Notes: generated from the sequence alone by a model not told the origin. A stretch of 64,000 bases of DNA from UBA1724 sp051884615 (GCA_051884615.1 JBJEVT010000035.1:48586-112585); one strand, 5' to 3'. Positions 33,804-42,818 are shown, counted from the first letter of the stretch. Numbers and translations: made by a program.

Positions 33804-36800
33804 TTATTTCTGGCAAGATCCTTCAGAATTTCATTTTTCCTTTTTAATACAGTATTTTTTATGAAAGCGATTTCATCATCTGTGAAGTTAAATTTCTCAT
33901 ATAAGTTACTATTTCCCGGAGGAGGGATAAGTATGTCTTCGACGTATTGCTGCCGCATTTGGAATCCGCCATTGTCCAGAGTTGCGACAGACCCAAAAAA
34001 GTAATATGATGCATATTCAGAATTCAATGTATCTAAAAGGTATTCTATATCTTTCCCTGTAAAAAAACACAGGCTGTCGAGAGTTACAATTCCTTCAGGC
34101 ACAGAAGCAAATCTTGGAAAAGAGTGAATATCATTTTTTGCTAATCTCATCAATCTCGACCACACGATCTTTGGTTGAGAAAAATCCCCCAAATTCTCTC
34201 GACAGCCCTCCTTGGCGATGCAGGCTTTGGTCTGACCTGCATTCTTCACGCCTTTAGCGAAGAGAAGAATATTGGTATCCACAGTGGCAGATTCGAAGAT
34301 TTTTTGTCCAGCGAAGTCGATGAGTAGTTCAGGATTGGTGTTGTTGGCTAGGAATTTCCGCAGGGACTTTCCGTAGCCTGCACGCATCCATTTGTTTGAG
34401 GTGATAAAGCAGAGGTGGCCGTGGTCTTTTAGCAACTGCCAGCCACGTTCGTAGAAGAGACAGTAGATGTCGCCTGTCTTTTCGAATGTCTGAAACTTTT
34501 CGTCTTTGTAGAGATTGCCGAGTTTTCCACCATCATCCTGAAGTTGGATATATGGTGGATTGCCGATGACGATGTCGAACCCGCCCTTAATGGCGAACAT
34601 CCATTCTGGCTCGAAGAAGTCGGCTGTGGAGTTGAGAGCGGAGGATACCCAAGACGCCAGGCGGCGGGTGGTCTCCATTTTTTCGGTGATTTTGCTGGCC
34701 TTTTTCTGTTCCTTACTGATGGCTAAGTTGAGATTGTGAATCTGCGTGTACAGCTTCGCTCTTTTCTCCTTATTGATATCAATCATCAGTTCGCCGGAAT
34801 CCATGTCTTCGAACAAGGACATTTGCCTTCTAGCAAAGCAGGCCATCTTGGGTTCTTCCACCGCCTGGTATTGCGTTTTCAATTCAAGGATTTCCTGCTG
34901 CCAAGCAGCGATTTTTTCCTTATCCGGCACGCAAGAAATTTCAATAAGGCGATTACGGATTAATTCTGCCAGTTCCTTTTCGCGTTCCTGGAGTTTCTTC
35001 TTGACAGTGCGACTTGGCGGGCAGATGAGCGTCTGGCTGATTGCGAAGCGCTCGTCCTGATAGCCCTTCAATTTTTCATCCGTTAAATCGAAGAGCTCCG
35101 CAGTCTGCTCCTTCTGCAGCTTGAAAAGCGTGTCGGCGGCGACGAAACGGGTTTCTAGATTGGGCAGGGGCGCAATGTCGAAGTTGCGCTCAGGCGCATT
35201 CAAGTCCGGAGTCTGCTCGCAAATCAGGGAGATGAAGAAGCGGAGTTTGGAAATCTGGACGGCGATGTTCTGTATGTCCACACCGTAGAGGCATTTTTCG
35301 ATAAGATGCATCTTGGTCTGGTACTCGTCCAATTCCTTGCCCGAGAGTTTTCGCAGAATGGTGACAAGGCGGTTCAAGGCGCCCACAGGGAAGGCACCTG
35401 AACCGCAGGCAGGGTCCAATATACGAATGTTCAATAGCAATTTCGACAACCTTTCCCGTTCCTGGCTATTGTCAGCCAACACCTCCGGCAGAGTTTCATT
35501 GCGGACCAGGTCAGACAGCGTCTCGCTGTCCAGAGACGAGTTGTTCTTCAGGTAGGCAATCAGGCTTTCGTCCACCATAAAGTCCACAATTTCCCGTGGA
35601 GTGTAGAAGGAACCGGAGTCTTTGCGTGCCGTCTGCTGGGTTTCCGGGTTGTAGGCGCCCAGGAGGTTTTCAAAGACCTTTCCCAGAAGTTCCGGGTCCA
35701 AGGCAACCGCCTGATCCATGGCAGAGTTCTCTTCAACCGTGAAATTATAGCGTTCCAGCAGGGGGAAGATGCCTTTTTCATCGTCAAAGAAGAGGCAGTT
35801 AGGCAGACGAGCTGCGGAACTTTTCTTGCGGCTGAAGCCGTCCACATAGACGGCGGGGGCGTTGGGGACCTCGGTCTTGTGGTCCAGACATTCGAAGAGC
35901 CCACCGTTCAGATAGGGGATTTGGGCAAACATCTGCTTGACGGCGTCTTCATTGCAGGTGAATTCATCAGCGTAGCGATAGAGGGTGGTCACGCCGTGGT
36001 CCTGCTTTGTGGCAGGATATACAGTTTGGGCAAAGGCACGCTCGCTGATTTCCCGGTTTAACGTGGCGAAGAACAGATTTTGCAGGTAGGCGCGGTAGTA
36101 GTTGTTTTGAGTTTTGCTTGCGGAATCGAAATCCTTTAACTTGCGTGAGATTTCGTCCACATTGAAGAGTTCATCGGGAACCAGATGTTTCTGTTTGATG
36201 AACCATACGAAAATCAGTCGGGTAATGAGCCGGATGAGATGCTCTTGCAGAGCTTGCTTTTTATCCTCAGCCGAATCCAGGTTCGGGAAGTAGACGCCTG
36301 TTTCTTCCGCGCATGCCCATTGGAACCAGTCAAAGAGTTCATGGTAGAATTGCTTGGTCAATGCCTCGACGGAGAAGGCTTCCTCCACATCATCCAGGGA
36401 GACATTAGCCGTGTTGTGGAGTTTATCGAAACGCTGGATTGCCGTGCGGCAATGCTTCTCGGGACCGAGTATGTAGGTGTAGCGCCTGGCGTTGGTCTGT
36501 TCCGTCACGATTTCGCCGTCATTATTGAAATGGACACTCTTGCGAACGAAAGTGAAGCGAAAGGAAGAGTGGTGCCTGGAATGGAAGACGCCGATGGCAG
36601 CTTCTTCCGCACCTACGGTCAGCCAGCGTGCCAGAACGTTATTCAATGCCACGCGGTTGCGTTCCAAAACGACCTGGGGATTGACCTCCACGTCAAGCAG
36701 CAGCAATTTCTCGCCATTCAATTCCGCGAAGCCGACCTGGGACATTTTGTAAATCAGGGGACTTGGAACATCAAGCACCACTGGTGTCTGGAAAAGCTTC

Positions 36801-36898
36801 CCAGAAGGAAAGAGATAGGCATATACAGACTGCCAGTCTTCAAGGCTATATTCCCTCTGCAGAATATGAGAAAGTTCTTCAGTGTTCATGGTCTTCAC
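33794..36898 (-). CDS. Eco57I-type adenine-N6 DNA methyltransferase (expressed, switchable 3' end)
   Basis: The 1034-aa protein methylates adenine and carries its own C-terminal DNA recognition region. It contains the SAM-binding motif LDPACGSGAFPVGALNRL (about 490-508), a long helical insert, and the catalytic motif IV FDIVIGNPPYIQLQ (about 773-786). The N-terminal ~400 residues are helicase-free and of the type seen in Eco57I/type IIG-like enzymes; I do not see a sure nuclease motif. The C-terminal part jumps from ATVDTNILLFAKG and ENLGDF straight into SQPKIVWSRLMR, so ~155 residues present in cassette 1 at this place are missing. Start GTG 36898 overlaps the yhcG stop by four bases; ATG 36889 is an alternative. 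It is the last gene of a three-gene operon. Confidence 0.9.
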   Translation of the reverse strand: MKTMNTEELSHILQREYSLEDWQSVYAYLFPSGKLFQTPVVLDVPSPLIYKMSQVGFAELNGEKLLLLDVEVNPQVVLERNRVALNNVLARWLTVGAEEAAIGVFHSRHHSSFRFTFVRKSVHFNNDGEIVTEQTNARRYTYILGPEKHCRTAIQRFDKLHNTANVSLDDVEEAFSVEALTKQFYHELFDWFQWACAEETGVYFPNLDSAEDKKQALQEHLIRLITRLIFVWFIKQKHLVPDELFNVDEISRKLKDFDSASKTQNNYYRAYLQNLFFATLNREISERAFAQTVYPATKQDHGVTTLYRYADEFTCNEDAVKQMFAQIPYLNGGLFECLDHKTEVPNAPAVYVDGFSRKKSSAARLPNCLFFDDEKGIFPLLERYNFTVEENSAMDQAVALDPELLGKVFENLLGAYNPETQQTARKDSGSFYTPREIVDFMVDESLIAYLKNNSSLDSETLSDLVRNETLPEVLADNSQERERLSKLLLNIRILDPACGSGAFPVGALNRLVTILRKLSGKELDEYQTKMHLIEKCLYGVDIQNIAVQISKLRFFISLICEQTPDLNAPERNFDIAPLPNLETRFVAADTLFKLQKEQTAELFDLTDEKLKGYQDERFAISQTLICPPSRTVKKKLQEREKELAELIRNRLIEISCVPDKEKIAAWQQEILELKTQYQAVEEPKMACFARRQMSLFEDMDSGELMIDINKEKRAKLYTQIHNLNLAISKEQKKASKITEKMETTRRLASWVSSALNSTADFFEPEWMFAIKGGFDIVIGNPPYIQLQDDGGKLGNLYKDEKFQTFEKTGDIYCLFYERGWQLLKDHGHLCFITSNKWMRAGYGKSLRKFLANNTNPELLIDFAGQKIFESATVDTNILLFAKGVKNAGQTKACIAKEGCRENLGDFSQPKIVWSRLMRLAKNDIHSFPRFASVPEGIVTLDSLCFFTGKDIEYLLDTLNSEYASYYFFGSVATLDNGGFQMRQQYVEDILIPPPGNSNLYEKFNFTDDEIAFIKNTVLKRKNEILKDLARNNQT
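34160..34187 (-). repeat. Inversion site copy 3 (28 bp), inside the expressed methyltransferase
   Basis: The reverse complement of the sites at 32581 and 33410, identical over all 28 bases. It lies at codons ~904-913 (DFSQPKIVW) of the gene on the - strand. Confidence 0.92.
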
Positions 36899-38094
36899 TC
36901 CCCTTCGTTCTCAAAGGTATTCAGTTGGGCTTGCAGGGCATCAATGGATGGAAGAACCTTACGCCATTTTTCTGGCATTTCTTCTGCTGTGCGGTAGGTG
37001 GCGACACCCATTGGCTTGTTGTAGTCTCTCACTGCGTATTCCACGTAAAGTTTGTCGGCTTCCTTGCAGAGGATGATGCCTATGGACGGATTTTCGTGTG
37101 GTTTGCGAATCTGGTCATCCAATGCCTGAAGGTAGAGATTCAGTTGTCCCAGATAGGCGCTCTTGAAAGCGCCTTTCTTCAATTCCAGAGCCACTAGGCA
37201 GTTTAACTCCCGATTGAAGAAAAGTAGGTCGATGAATTGCTCGTGCCCCATGACATCCAGCCGGTATTGGTTGCCGATGAAGCTGAAATCCTGTCCGAAC
37301 GTCATGATGAATCTCTTGATATTCGCAACAATGGCGTGTTCAATGACAGGCTCGTCCACGTCTTCTGGATTGGTGGCATCCAGTTCCTCGGTGTTGATGA
37401 AATCAAGTAGATACTCGTCCTTGAATACGGACAACGCCTTCATCGCCTGCCTGACGGAAGGCATGGTTGTAGTAAAATTGCTTGGTATCGTTCCTGTGTG
37501 GTGATAGGCGTCAGCCTTCAATTGCGCCCTTAACATCAACTTGCTCCAGCGATTTACTGCGCTTTCGTGGATATAGAAGAGGCGCTCTTGGAGAGTCTGG
37601 GTGTAATTCAATATCTCCAGATGATGGGTAAAACTGATATGAAAGAAATCTTCTTGGCTTACCCCTTCTTTACAGGCAGGCAGTGACCAATTGAAAAAAA
37701 TACCGACACCTTCTTCGAAATCGACCGCCGCCGGCGGTCGATTTGCAGAACTTTCTGACATTGAGGATGATAACAATTCGACCGCCACTGGCGGTCGAAT
37801 CAAACAATCCTCCCATGTCTCATAGAATTGGCGCATCTTCTTCAGGTTCGTTCCACTAAACCCTCTGAGACCTGGCATTTCTTTCTGCAACTGTTCTGCA
37901 ATGGCTTGAACCGCACCTGTTCCCCATGCTCCATTACGGGTTTTCTGGGAAATAAAACGCCCAATGCCAAGATAGAGCATCAGCATGACACGATTCGCAT
38001 TGGATGCGACAGTGTGCTGCGCCTGCAAAATGGCAGTTTTGAGCACCTTCACTGAACCTGCTAAATCAAATTTTATACTTTCGTTGTTCATCAT
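36895..38094 (-). CDS. YhcG/DUF1016 family PD-(D/E)XK nuclease
   Basis: The 399-aa protein is complete. The N-terminal DUF1016 domain (ILQAQHTVASNANRVMLMLYLGIGRFISQK, MPGLRGFSGTNLKKMRQFYETW) is followed by a variable linker with two palindromes (about 105-130), then HHLEILNYTQTLQERLFYIHESAVNRWSK. The C-terminal nuclease domain reads YRLDVMGHEQFIDLLFFNRELNCLVALELKKG (D...ExK pattern) and GQLNLYLQALDDQIRK. Family members are often found inside restriction-modification operons. Four-base overlaps with both the helicase upstream and the methyltransferase downstream imply one transcript and coupled translation. Unlike the remnant at 6611, the nuclease domain is intact. Confidence 0.92.
   Translation of the reverse strand: MMNNESIKFDLAGSVKVLKTAILQAQHTVASNANRVMLMLYLGIGRFISQKTRNGAWGTGAVQAIAEQLQKEMPGLRGFSGTNLKKMRQFYETWEDCLIRPPVAVELLSSSMSESSANRPPAAVDFEEGVGIFFNWSLPACKEGVSQEDFFHISFTHHLEILNYTQTLQERLFYIHESAVNRWSKLMLRAQLKADAYHHTGTIPSNFTTTMPSVRQAMKALSVFKDEYLLDFINTEELDATNPEDVDEPVIEHAIVANIKRFIMTFGQDFSFIGNQYRLDVMGHEQFIDLLFFNRELNCLVALELKKGAFKSAYLGQLNLYLQALDDQIRKPHENPSIGIILCKEADKLYVEYAVRDYNKPMGVATYRTAEEMPEKWRKVLPSIDALQAQLNTFENEGE
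37718..37744. repeat. Palindrome 1 in yhcG linker
   Basis: Perfect 12-bp arms AAATCGACCGCC / GGCGGTCGATTT around a 3-nt loop, in frame, encoding NRPPAAVDF. Confidence 0.9.
37776..37800. repeat. Palindrome 2 in yhcG linker
   Basis: Perfect 11-bp arms ATTCGACCGCC / GGCGGTCGAAT around ACT. It has the same TCGACCGCC core as palindrome 1, and the centres are 57 bases (19 codons) apart. It encodes IRPPVAVEL. Confidence 0.9.
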
Positions 38095-41000
38095 CCCTCC
38101 TTGGATACCAAAGTCTCCGAAATGATAATTTCAGGTTTACCGCCATACATCATCTCGGATTCCTTCTGCTGCTCTTCCTCTTCATCGGATTGGATGATGT
38201 ACTCAGAAATTATCTTCTTGAGTTTTTCCAGGCTCTCCACTGGCTTCAGTTTGTTTTTGGCCAGGGTGTTTACTTCCTTGTACAACTTCACGAACTTCTG
38301 CTGTTTGATGGCGTCCATAGCCCTGTCCAAGAGGGCGCGTTCCCCATCATTGACAATGGGCAACTTCTTCATGGCAGCCAAATAGTTCAAAGCCTGCTTA
38401 TGCTGTGGAGTCAGAGTCTTGGCGACACTCTGCTGTTTTCCTGCCTCTTCCTGATACTTCTTTTCGAAACCATCTATGAAGCTTGTGATGTGGGTGTAGT
38501 GCTCTTCCGGCAACTCCCTGCGTGGCTCATCCTCGGGGCAACGTAGCAGTTTTGCCGCTTCCAAGAAGCTGATAACTGTAGGAGAGCCATCTTGAGAAAC
38601 GGCATAGAACAGGTCTCGTTTGGTGTTCTTGAGATAGGCAATGGTGGCATTCGCAGGAAACGATTTACGGGTTTCCTCCGTCTCCGTCCTGCCTGTACGC
38701 ACTTTCAAAGGCAAATCAGCAATCGTTTTGAAGTACTCCGGATGTTCTTCGCGGAATTTGCGCAGCCAAAGTAGGATGGTCAGCCGTTCATCCTGTTCTT
38801 CCGTATAATTTGCATTGAAGAGACCAAATGAGCCTGGCTTTTCGTCTTCCGGAGAGTAGATTTGGCTATCGTCTCCCAGTGCGTGGTGGAATGCCATCAG
38901 CTTCAGACTGGCTTTCTTTTCAAGTTCAATCTGGGTGTTGACTTCTTCTGTGGGGAAGAAATTATAGATGCCGATGGTCTTGTTGGAGCCACCGATCCGG
39001 TTGATGCGGCCTACGCGCTGCATCAACCGCGTGGAATTCCAAGGTGTATCATAGTTGACTATGACTCCTGCGCGATGAAGGTTAACGCCCTCTGCCAAGA
39101 CTTCCGTAGATATGATGATGTCGTAATCGTCGCGGCGTTCCTCCTTCTCAAGGTTTGCGTCGAAATTCTGCAGGATCTCGTCCTCCACCCCGTCACGGTT
39201 GCCTGAATGAACAGCAAGCACACGTGTATAGCCGTCTTGAGTCAGGCGCTCATGCAGGTATTTCGTGGTATCTTCTGCTTCAGAGAAAATAACCACTTTC
39301 CCGGATGGATTCGTCTTTTTGTTCAGCAACTCTTTCTTGAGCGTCTTCAGGAACTCGTCGTATTTAGGGTCGTCATCGACAATTGACCAATCATCATAGA
39401 GTTCCGTAAGCTCGCGTTTGTCTGCTTCCAATTTGTCGCGAAAATCAGGCTTGAAGTCAGATGACTTAAAAATTTTTGCAGAATAGTCATTTTCGTGTTT
39501 CTTCTGATAGATTTCCATCAGATCGTCTTCCTGGCCGTTCATTACCAGATCTGTGACATTGGTATCCTCCAGAATGAAAACATTGCCGTCATTCAGCATC
39601 TTCAGCATCGCCTCGACGCCATCGAGGAATTTTTTCAGAGAACGTTTGAAAGCGTGAAAACTACTATCTAGACGCTTGATTAGGATGTTCTTCATAATCA
39701 CAGACAACTGGCGTGAGGCGATTTCTGCGATATTGTTGGAATACATATTCCTGATTTCAGGTTTCAGAAAGGCGATAGCCTTGTAGCGACTGTAATTCAG
39801 TTTTTGAGCCAGACAATCAAGGGTTCTGTCAAAGAGATAGTTCAAATCCCCGTTCATCTTGTAGAACAACTGTCTTGGCGTAAGGGATTCAGGGAAGGTT
39901 ATACCTTGCTTCTCAAGATCTTTTCGATAGAGTTCGTTGTTCAGCAAATCGGAACGGGTTCTTCTAACAGTCAATGGTTGAATGATGTTATTTCGCAATT
40001 CTTCATTGACAGCCTGGATGATGGGTTTTGCCTCATCCTTGTCAAGTTTTTTTGCCTCATCGAAGCGCTTGATTGTTTGTTTGAAGAAATCGTCAAGATT
40101 CGGCACATCCAAATCCGTGTTTCCTCCATCCTGGAAGAGATATACCAAACTTTGGATATCCTTAGGGCCGTTGTTCAGCGGTGTGGCGGATATGAGTATG
40201 ACTTTCTTGCGTCCCGGTGTCTTCCCAAGGGTTGCGCCTGAAGGCGCCGGAGCCTTGCAAAGACGTTGCAGGGTGTCATATCCTTCGGAGGATGCTGTCC
40301 TGAACTTGTGCGCTTCATCAACGATTACCAAGTCATACTTCTTGAAACGGTTTTTTTCCTTGTGAATGCTGCCATTGGTGATTATCTTGCAGGTCTTAAG
40401 GCCAAAATCCTCAACTGTTTTCTCCCAGGACTTGCGCACCGCTGGAGGGCAGATAATCAGGATGCGCGAAATATGCTCCGGGAAGCCATTGCCATAGAAA
40501 AACTTCTTCGCAATCATCAATGCCACGACTGTTTTCCCGAGACCGACGACATCTGCTAGAAAGAAGCCATTGTACTTACAAAGCTTGTCATATCCTTGGT
40601 TCACAGCGTCTGCCTGGTAGGATAGTTTCTTGTATTTGGGCGGCATGTCAACGGCATCCGGATTGTAGTCGATGCTGTTTCCAAAGTAGGACGCCAGCAT
40701 TTTGACATACAATTGGAATGGTGTGATTTTGTCGTTCAGATGTGTCTTGTCTTTCAAGTTCTGTATCTGCTCTGGACGAAGGGGCTCGGCCTCGTTCCAT
40801 AATTTTTCAAATTCGCTGGTGGCAAAAACCACATCGTCATATTCGAACAACTGGACATTGAATTCGTAGTTTGTCACTTTCCCAACACCGAGACCTGCAT
40901 CCGTCAGGTTGGCAGATCCCGTTATGACGCTTCCCTGATGGTGTTCGGTCCAGTTTTGTGGACGGAATATATATATTTTCGCGTGGAGTTTACGTGTTTT

Positions 41001-41381
41001 GTGTACGCGAACTTCTGTTTTGTTGGTTTTCACATCTTCTACAAACTGACGAATTCCTTCCTCAATTTTACGACTGTAGCCACACGTAGCAATATCGTTG
41101 CGAAAATTCCTAATGGCTTCCTGAACAGTGGCTTCGTCATCCCCCTTAAATAGAAGCCCTTGTTCATTGTATTTGGCAAGGATATGATCTGCGTCTATGC
41201 CAATCAGCACACGGATACGAGGGATATTTCTCAGATATGGGCGTATGGCAAAATAACCAGAGGAGCGGAAATAGCCCACAAGAGCATCAAAGCAGGCGAT
41301 GTCGGGATTGTCCGTGAATACTCCCTTGAACTTATTCAAGAGGGTATTTTCACCGTCGTTGGTAAAGAATCTTGTGCCCAT
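38091..41381 (-). CDS. PLD-nuclease / SNF2-type helicase fusion
   Basis: This 1096-aa protein is the first gene of the modification/defence operon. The N-terminal phospholipase-D-like domain has KLHAKIYIF (133 region) and GSANLTDAGLG (155-165), a single HKD-type half-site. The helicase core has GLGKT (280-284) in LADVVGLGKTVVALMIAKK, DEAH (355-358), LISATPLNNGPKDIQSL (motif III), and a C-terminal RecA lobe with IISTEVLAEGVNLHRAGVIVNYDTPWNSTRLMQRVGRINRIG (motifs V-VI). Such proteins translocate on double-stranded DNA. The C-terminus is acidic and helical. GC content is clearly lower than in the core genes, suggesting horizontal acquisition. No obvious promoter is visible in the 41382-41737 gap upstream, which is AT-richer. 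Confidence 0.93.
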   Translation of the reverse strand: MGTRFFTNDGENTLLNKFKGVFTDNPDIACFDALVGYFRSSGYFAIRPYLRNIPRIRVLIGIDADHILAKYNEQGLLFKGDDEATVQEAIRNFRNDIATCGYSRKIEEGIRQFVEDVKTNKTEVRVHKTRKLHAKIYIFRPQNWTEHHQGSVITGSANLTDAGLGVGKVTNYEFNVQLFEYDDVVFATSEFEKLWNEAEPLRPEQIQNLKDKTHLNDKITPFQLYVKMLASYFGNSIDYNPDAVDMPPKYKKLSYQADAVNQGYDKLCKYNGFFLADVVGLGKTVVALMIAKKFFYGNGFPEHISRILIICPPAVRKSWEKTVEDFGLKTCKIITNGSIHKEKNRFKKYDLVIVDEAHKFRTASSEGYDTLQRLCKAPAPSGATLGKTPGRKKVILISATPLNNGPKDIQSLVYLFQDGGNTDLDVPNLDDFFKQTIKRFDEAKKLDKDEAKPIIQAVNEELRNNIIQPLTVRRTRSDLLNNELYRKDLEKQGITFPESLTPRQLFYKMNGDLNYLFDRTLDCLAQKLNYSRYKAIAFLKPEIRNMYSNNIAEIASRQLSVIMKNILIKRLDSSFHAFKRSLKKFLDGVEAMLKMLNDGNVFILEDTNVTDLVMNGQEDDLMEIYQKKHENDYSAKIFKSSDFKPDFRDKLEADKRELTELYDDWSIVDDDPKYDEFLKTLKKELLNKKTNPSGKVVIFSEAEDTTKYLHERLTQDGYTRVLAVHSGNRDGVEDEILQNFDANLEKEERRDDYDIIISTEVLAEGVNLHRAGVIVNYDTPWNSTRLMQRVGRINRIGGSNKTIGIYNFFPTEEVNTQIELEKKASLKLMAFHHALGDDSQIYSPEDEKPGSFGLFNANYTEEQDERLTILLWLRKFREEHPEYFKTIADLPLKVRTGRTETEETRKSFPANATIAYLKNTKRDLFYAVSQDGSPTVISFLEAAKLLRCPEDEPRRELPEEHYTHITSFIDGFEKKYQEEAGKQQSVAKTLTPQHKQALNYLAAMKKLPIVNDGERALLDRAMDAIKQQKFVKLYKEVNTLAKNKLKPVESLEKLKKIISEYIIQSDEEEEQQKESEMMYGGKPEIIISETLVSKEG

Positions 41382-41737
41382 GGGGACTACACTTGAACGA
41401 TGTTTGTAAACTGAATGGCAGCCAAATCCTTATCGAAAAGGAGAAGAAGCAGCACTATTTCTCTCCGATCCGGTAAATTTTGAATTTTAGATACTCGCGT
41501 CTCCAGAGTGGGAAAGAAAATTACCGTAGGAAGAAACGTGGCATTCCCGCTTGCAACCTCAACAGAACCCTCAGAGGGGGGAGGATGACTTAACAGGTGG
41601 GTAGTATAGCGACTCTGACCTAGATTTTTTGGTGATTGGCCAAGAAATTGCACCTTTTTTTTGTGATGGCGGCTCGGAAGCTAGCGTTAGGTTTTGCATT
41701 AATGCAAAATGATGCGGACCAAGAAGAGACGTTGTCA

Positions 41738-42340
41738 ATGCCTTTCCTCTTCCGCTGCAAGGAGTTCACCATCCGGTACAGCTTCGAGGAGCGTCGCCGC
41801 CATGTCCATGCGATCAGCGGCGAGGCGAACATCAAGATCTGGCTCGAGCCGGAGATGGAGGTCGCCTCGGGGAAGGGCATGTGAACCAGGTCACGCTCAA
41901 CGAGATTCTAAAGGAGGGGGGAGGTCAAACGAAATGAACAGTTTTGCAAAGATGCCTGGGATGCCTATCTCGGCTGAGACCACCTGCTTTATCGGGTCCT
42001 TTTCCAAAGGGCATCGCGTTCGTGGTGAACGGCAGGGAATATTTTCTGCGGTTCACGGACTTTCCATGGTTCGAGTATTGAAGCGCGGCCGAACTGCGCG
42101 ACATAACCTCTGACCGTTGTGGGGGACTGGAATTCGGTGGACATCGACTTGTCCCTCGAATCCCTTGGGCACCCCGGGCGGTTTCCCGGGAGGATTTCCG
42201 CTGCCGCCTGGCTCAAGGCGCGCCAGCGCAATGCGGCGCGGACGCCTGGCGGGATCAGGGCGGCGAAGAAGGCGGCGGCAAGCCGCGCCAATGGGAGCAA
42301 GGGGGACTCCCAGGAAAAGCCCAGCGCACACGGTGGCTGA
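41738..42340 (+). pseudogene. Decayed DUF4160-DUF2442 gene pair
   Basis: MPFLFRCKEFTIRYSFEERRRHVHAISGEANIKIWLEPEME (given here as two joined motifs of a DUF4160 protein) opens the frame at 41738. It stops at 41884, while the next frame continues VNQVTLNEILKE. A second, DUF2442-like protein is then split over three frames: FCKDAWDAYLG, stop; GIAFVVNGREYFLRFTDFPWFEY, stop; SVDIDLSLESLGHPGRF to KARQRNAARTPGGIRAAKKAAA, ending near 42340. DUF4160 and DUF2442 genes often sit together and have been proposed as toxin-antitoxin-like. At least three disruptions make function unlikely. Confidence 0.7.
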
Positions 42341-42350
42341 TTGCGGCAGC

Positions 42351-42466
42351 GGAGTGCCCCCCGCTTGCGGGGGAGGGGGTCCCCTGCGTCTGCGTGCTCC
42401 CATAGCGTGGCGGAGTGCCCCCCGCTTGCGGGGGAGGGGGACCAAAGGGGAAACCACAGGAACCGC
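42351..42466 (+). repeat. GC-rich hairpin repeats, right end of island
   Basis: A 29-bp sequence beginning GGAGTGCCCCCCGCTTGCGG is exactly repeated at 42351-42379 and 42412-42440, each with a CCCCGC-TT-GCGGGG hairpin. The second copy continues into ACCA, GGGGAA, CCACA, GAACCGC (to 42466), matching 31231-31267. The stretch 42467-42818 has no recognisable gene. Confidence 0.75.
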
Positions 42467-42818
42467 CTCCACGGCGGGAGGAACGCGAGATGGGGAAAGG
42501 ATATGGAGATGGACGTAGCGAGGTCTGTAGGACAGAACCCTAGAGAGCTTCCCTTTCTGTAGAGACGGAAAGGGAATCCTGCGTTACCATTGAGACAACG
42601 TCCCAATCATTGCCTTCAGACTATTTTTGATAAGTCGTAGAGAATGAAGAGAGTTTCTGAAGGTCCTCACTTGTCATTGGCGGCATTATCCTTCCATAGG
42701 GAAAGAAAAATCTTGTCAAGCTTTCAGCCAAGGGGGTCATGGAGCACTACATTGCCCGGACAAAGTTGTCCATTCAGGAAGAAATGGGCGACCTGTTTTG
42801 CGGCGAAGAGAAAGAGCA

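Noticed and set aside
41387..41653. Possible 88-aa gene on the - strand upstream of the helicase
   Set aside because: No motif, no ribosome-binding site, and a composition (TTHLLSHPPPSEG, then a leucine run) that looks like read-through intergenic sequence. A remnant cannot be excluded.
42119..42340. 73-aa frame with DLSLESLGHPGRF as an intact gene
   Set aside because: It matches only the C-terminal part of a DUF2442-like protein, whose N-terminal parts lie in other frames with stops between. It is therefore reported as part of a pseudogene.
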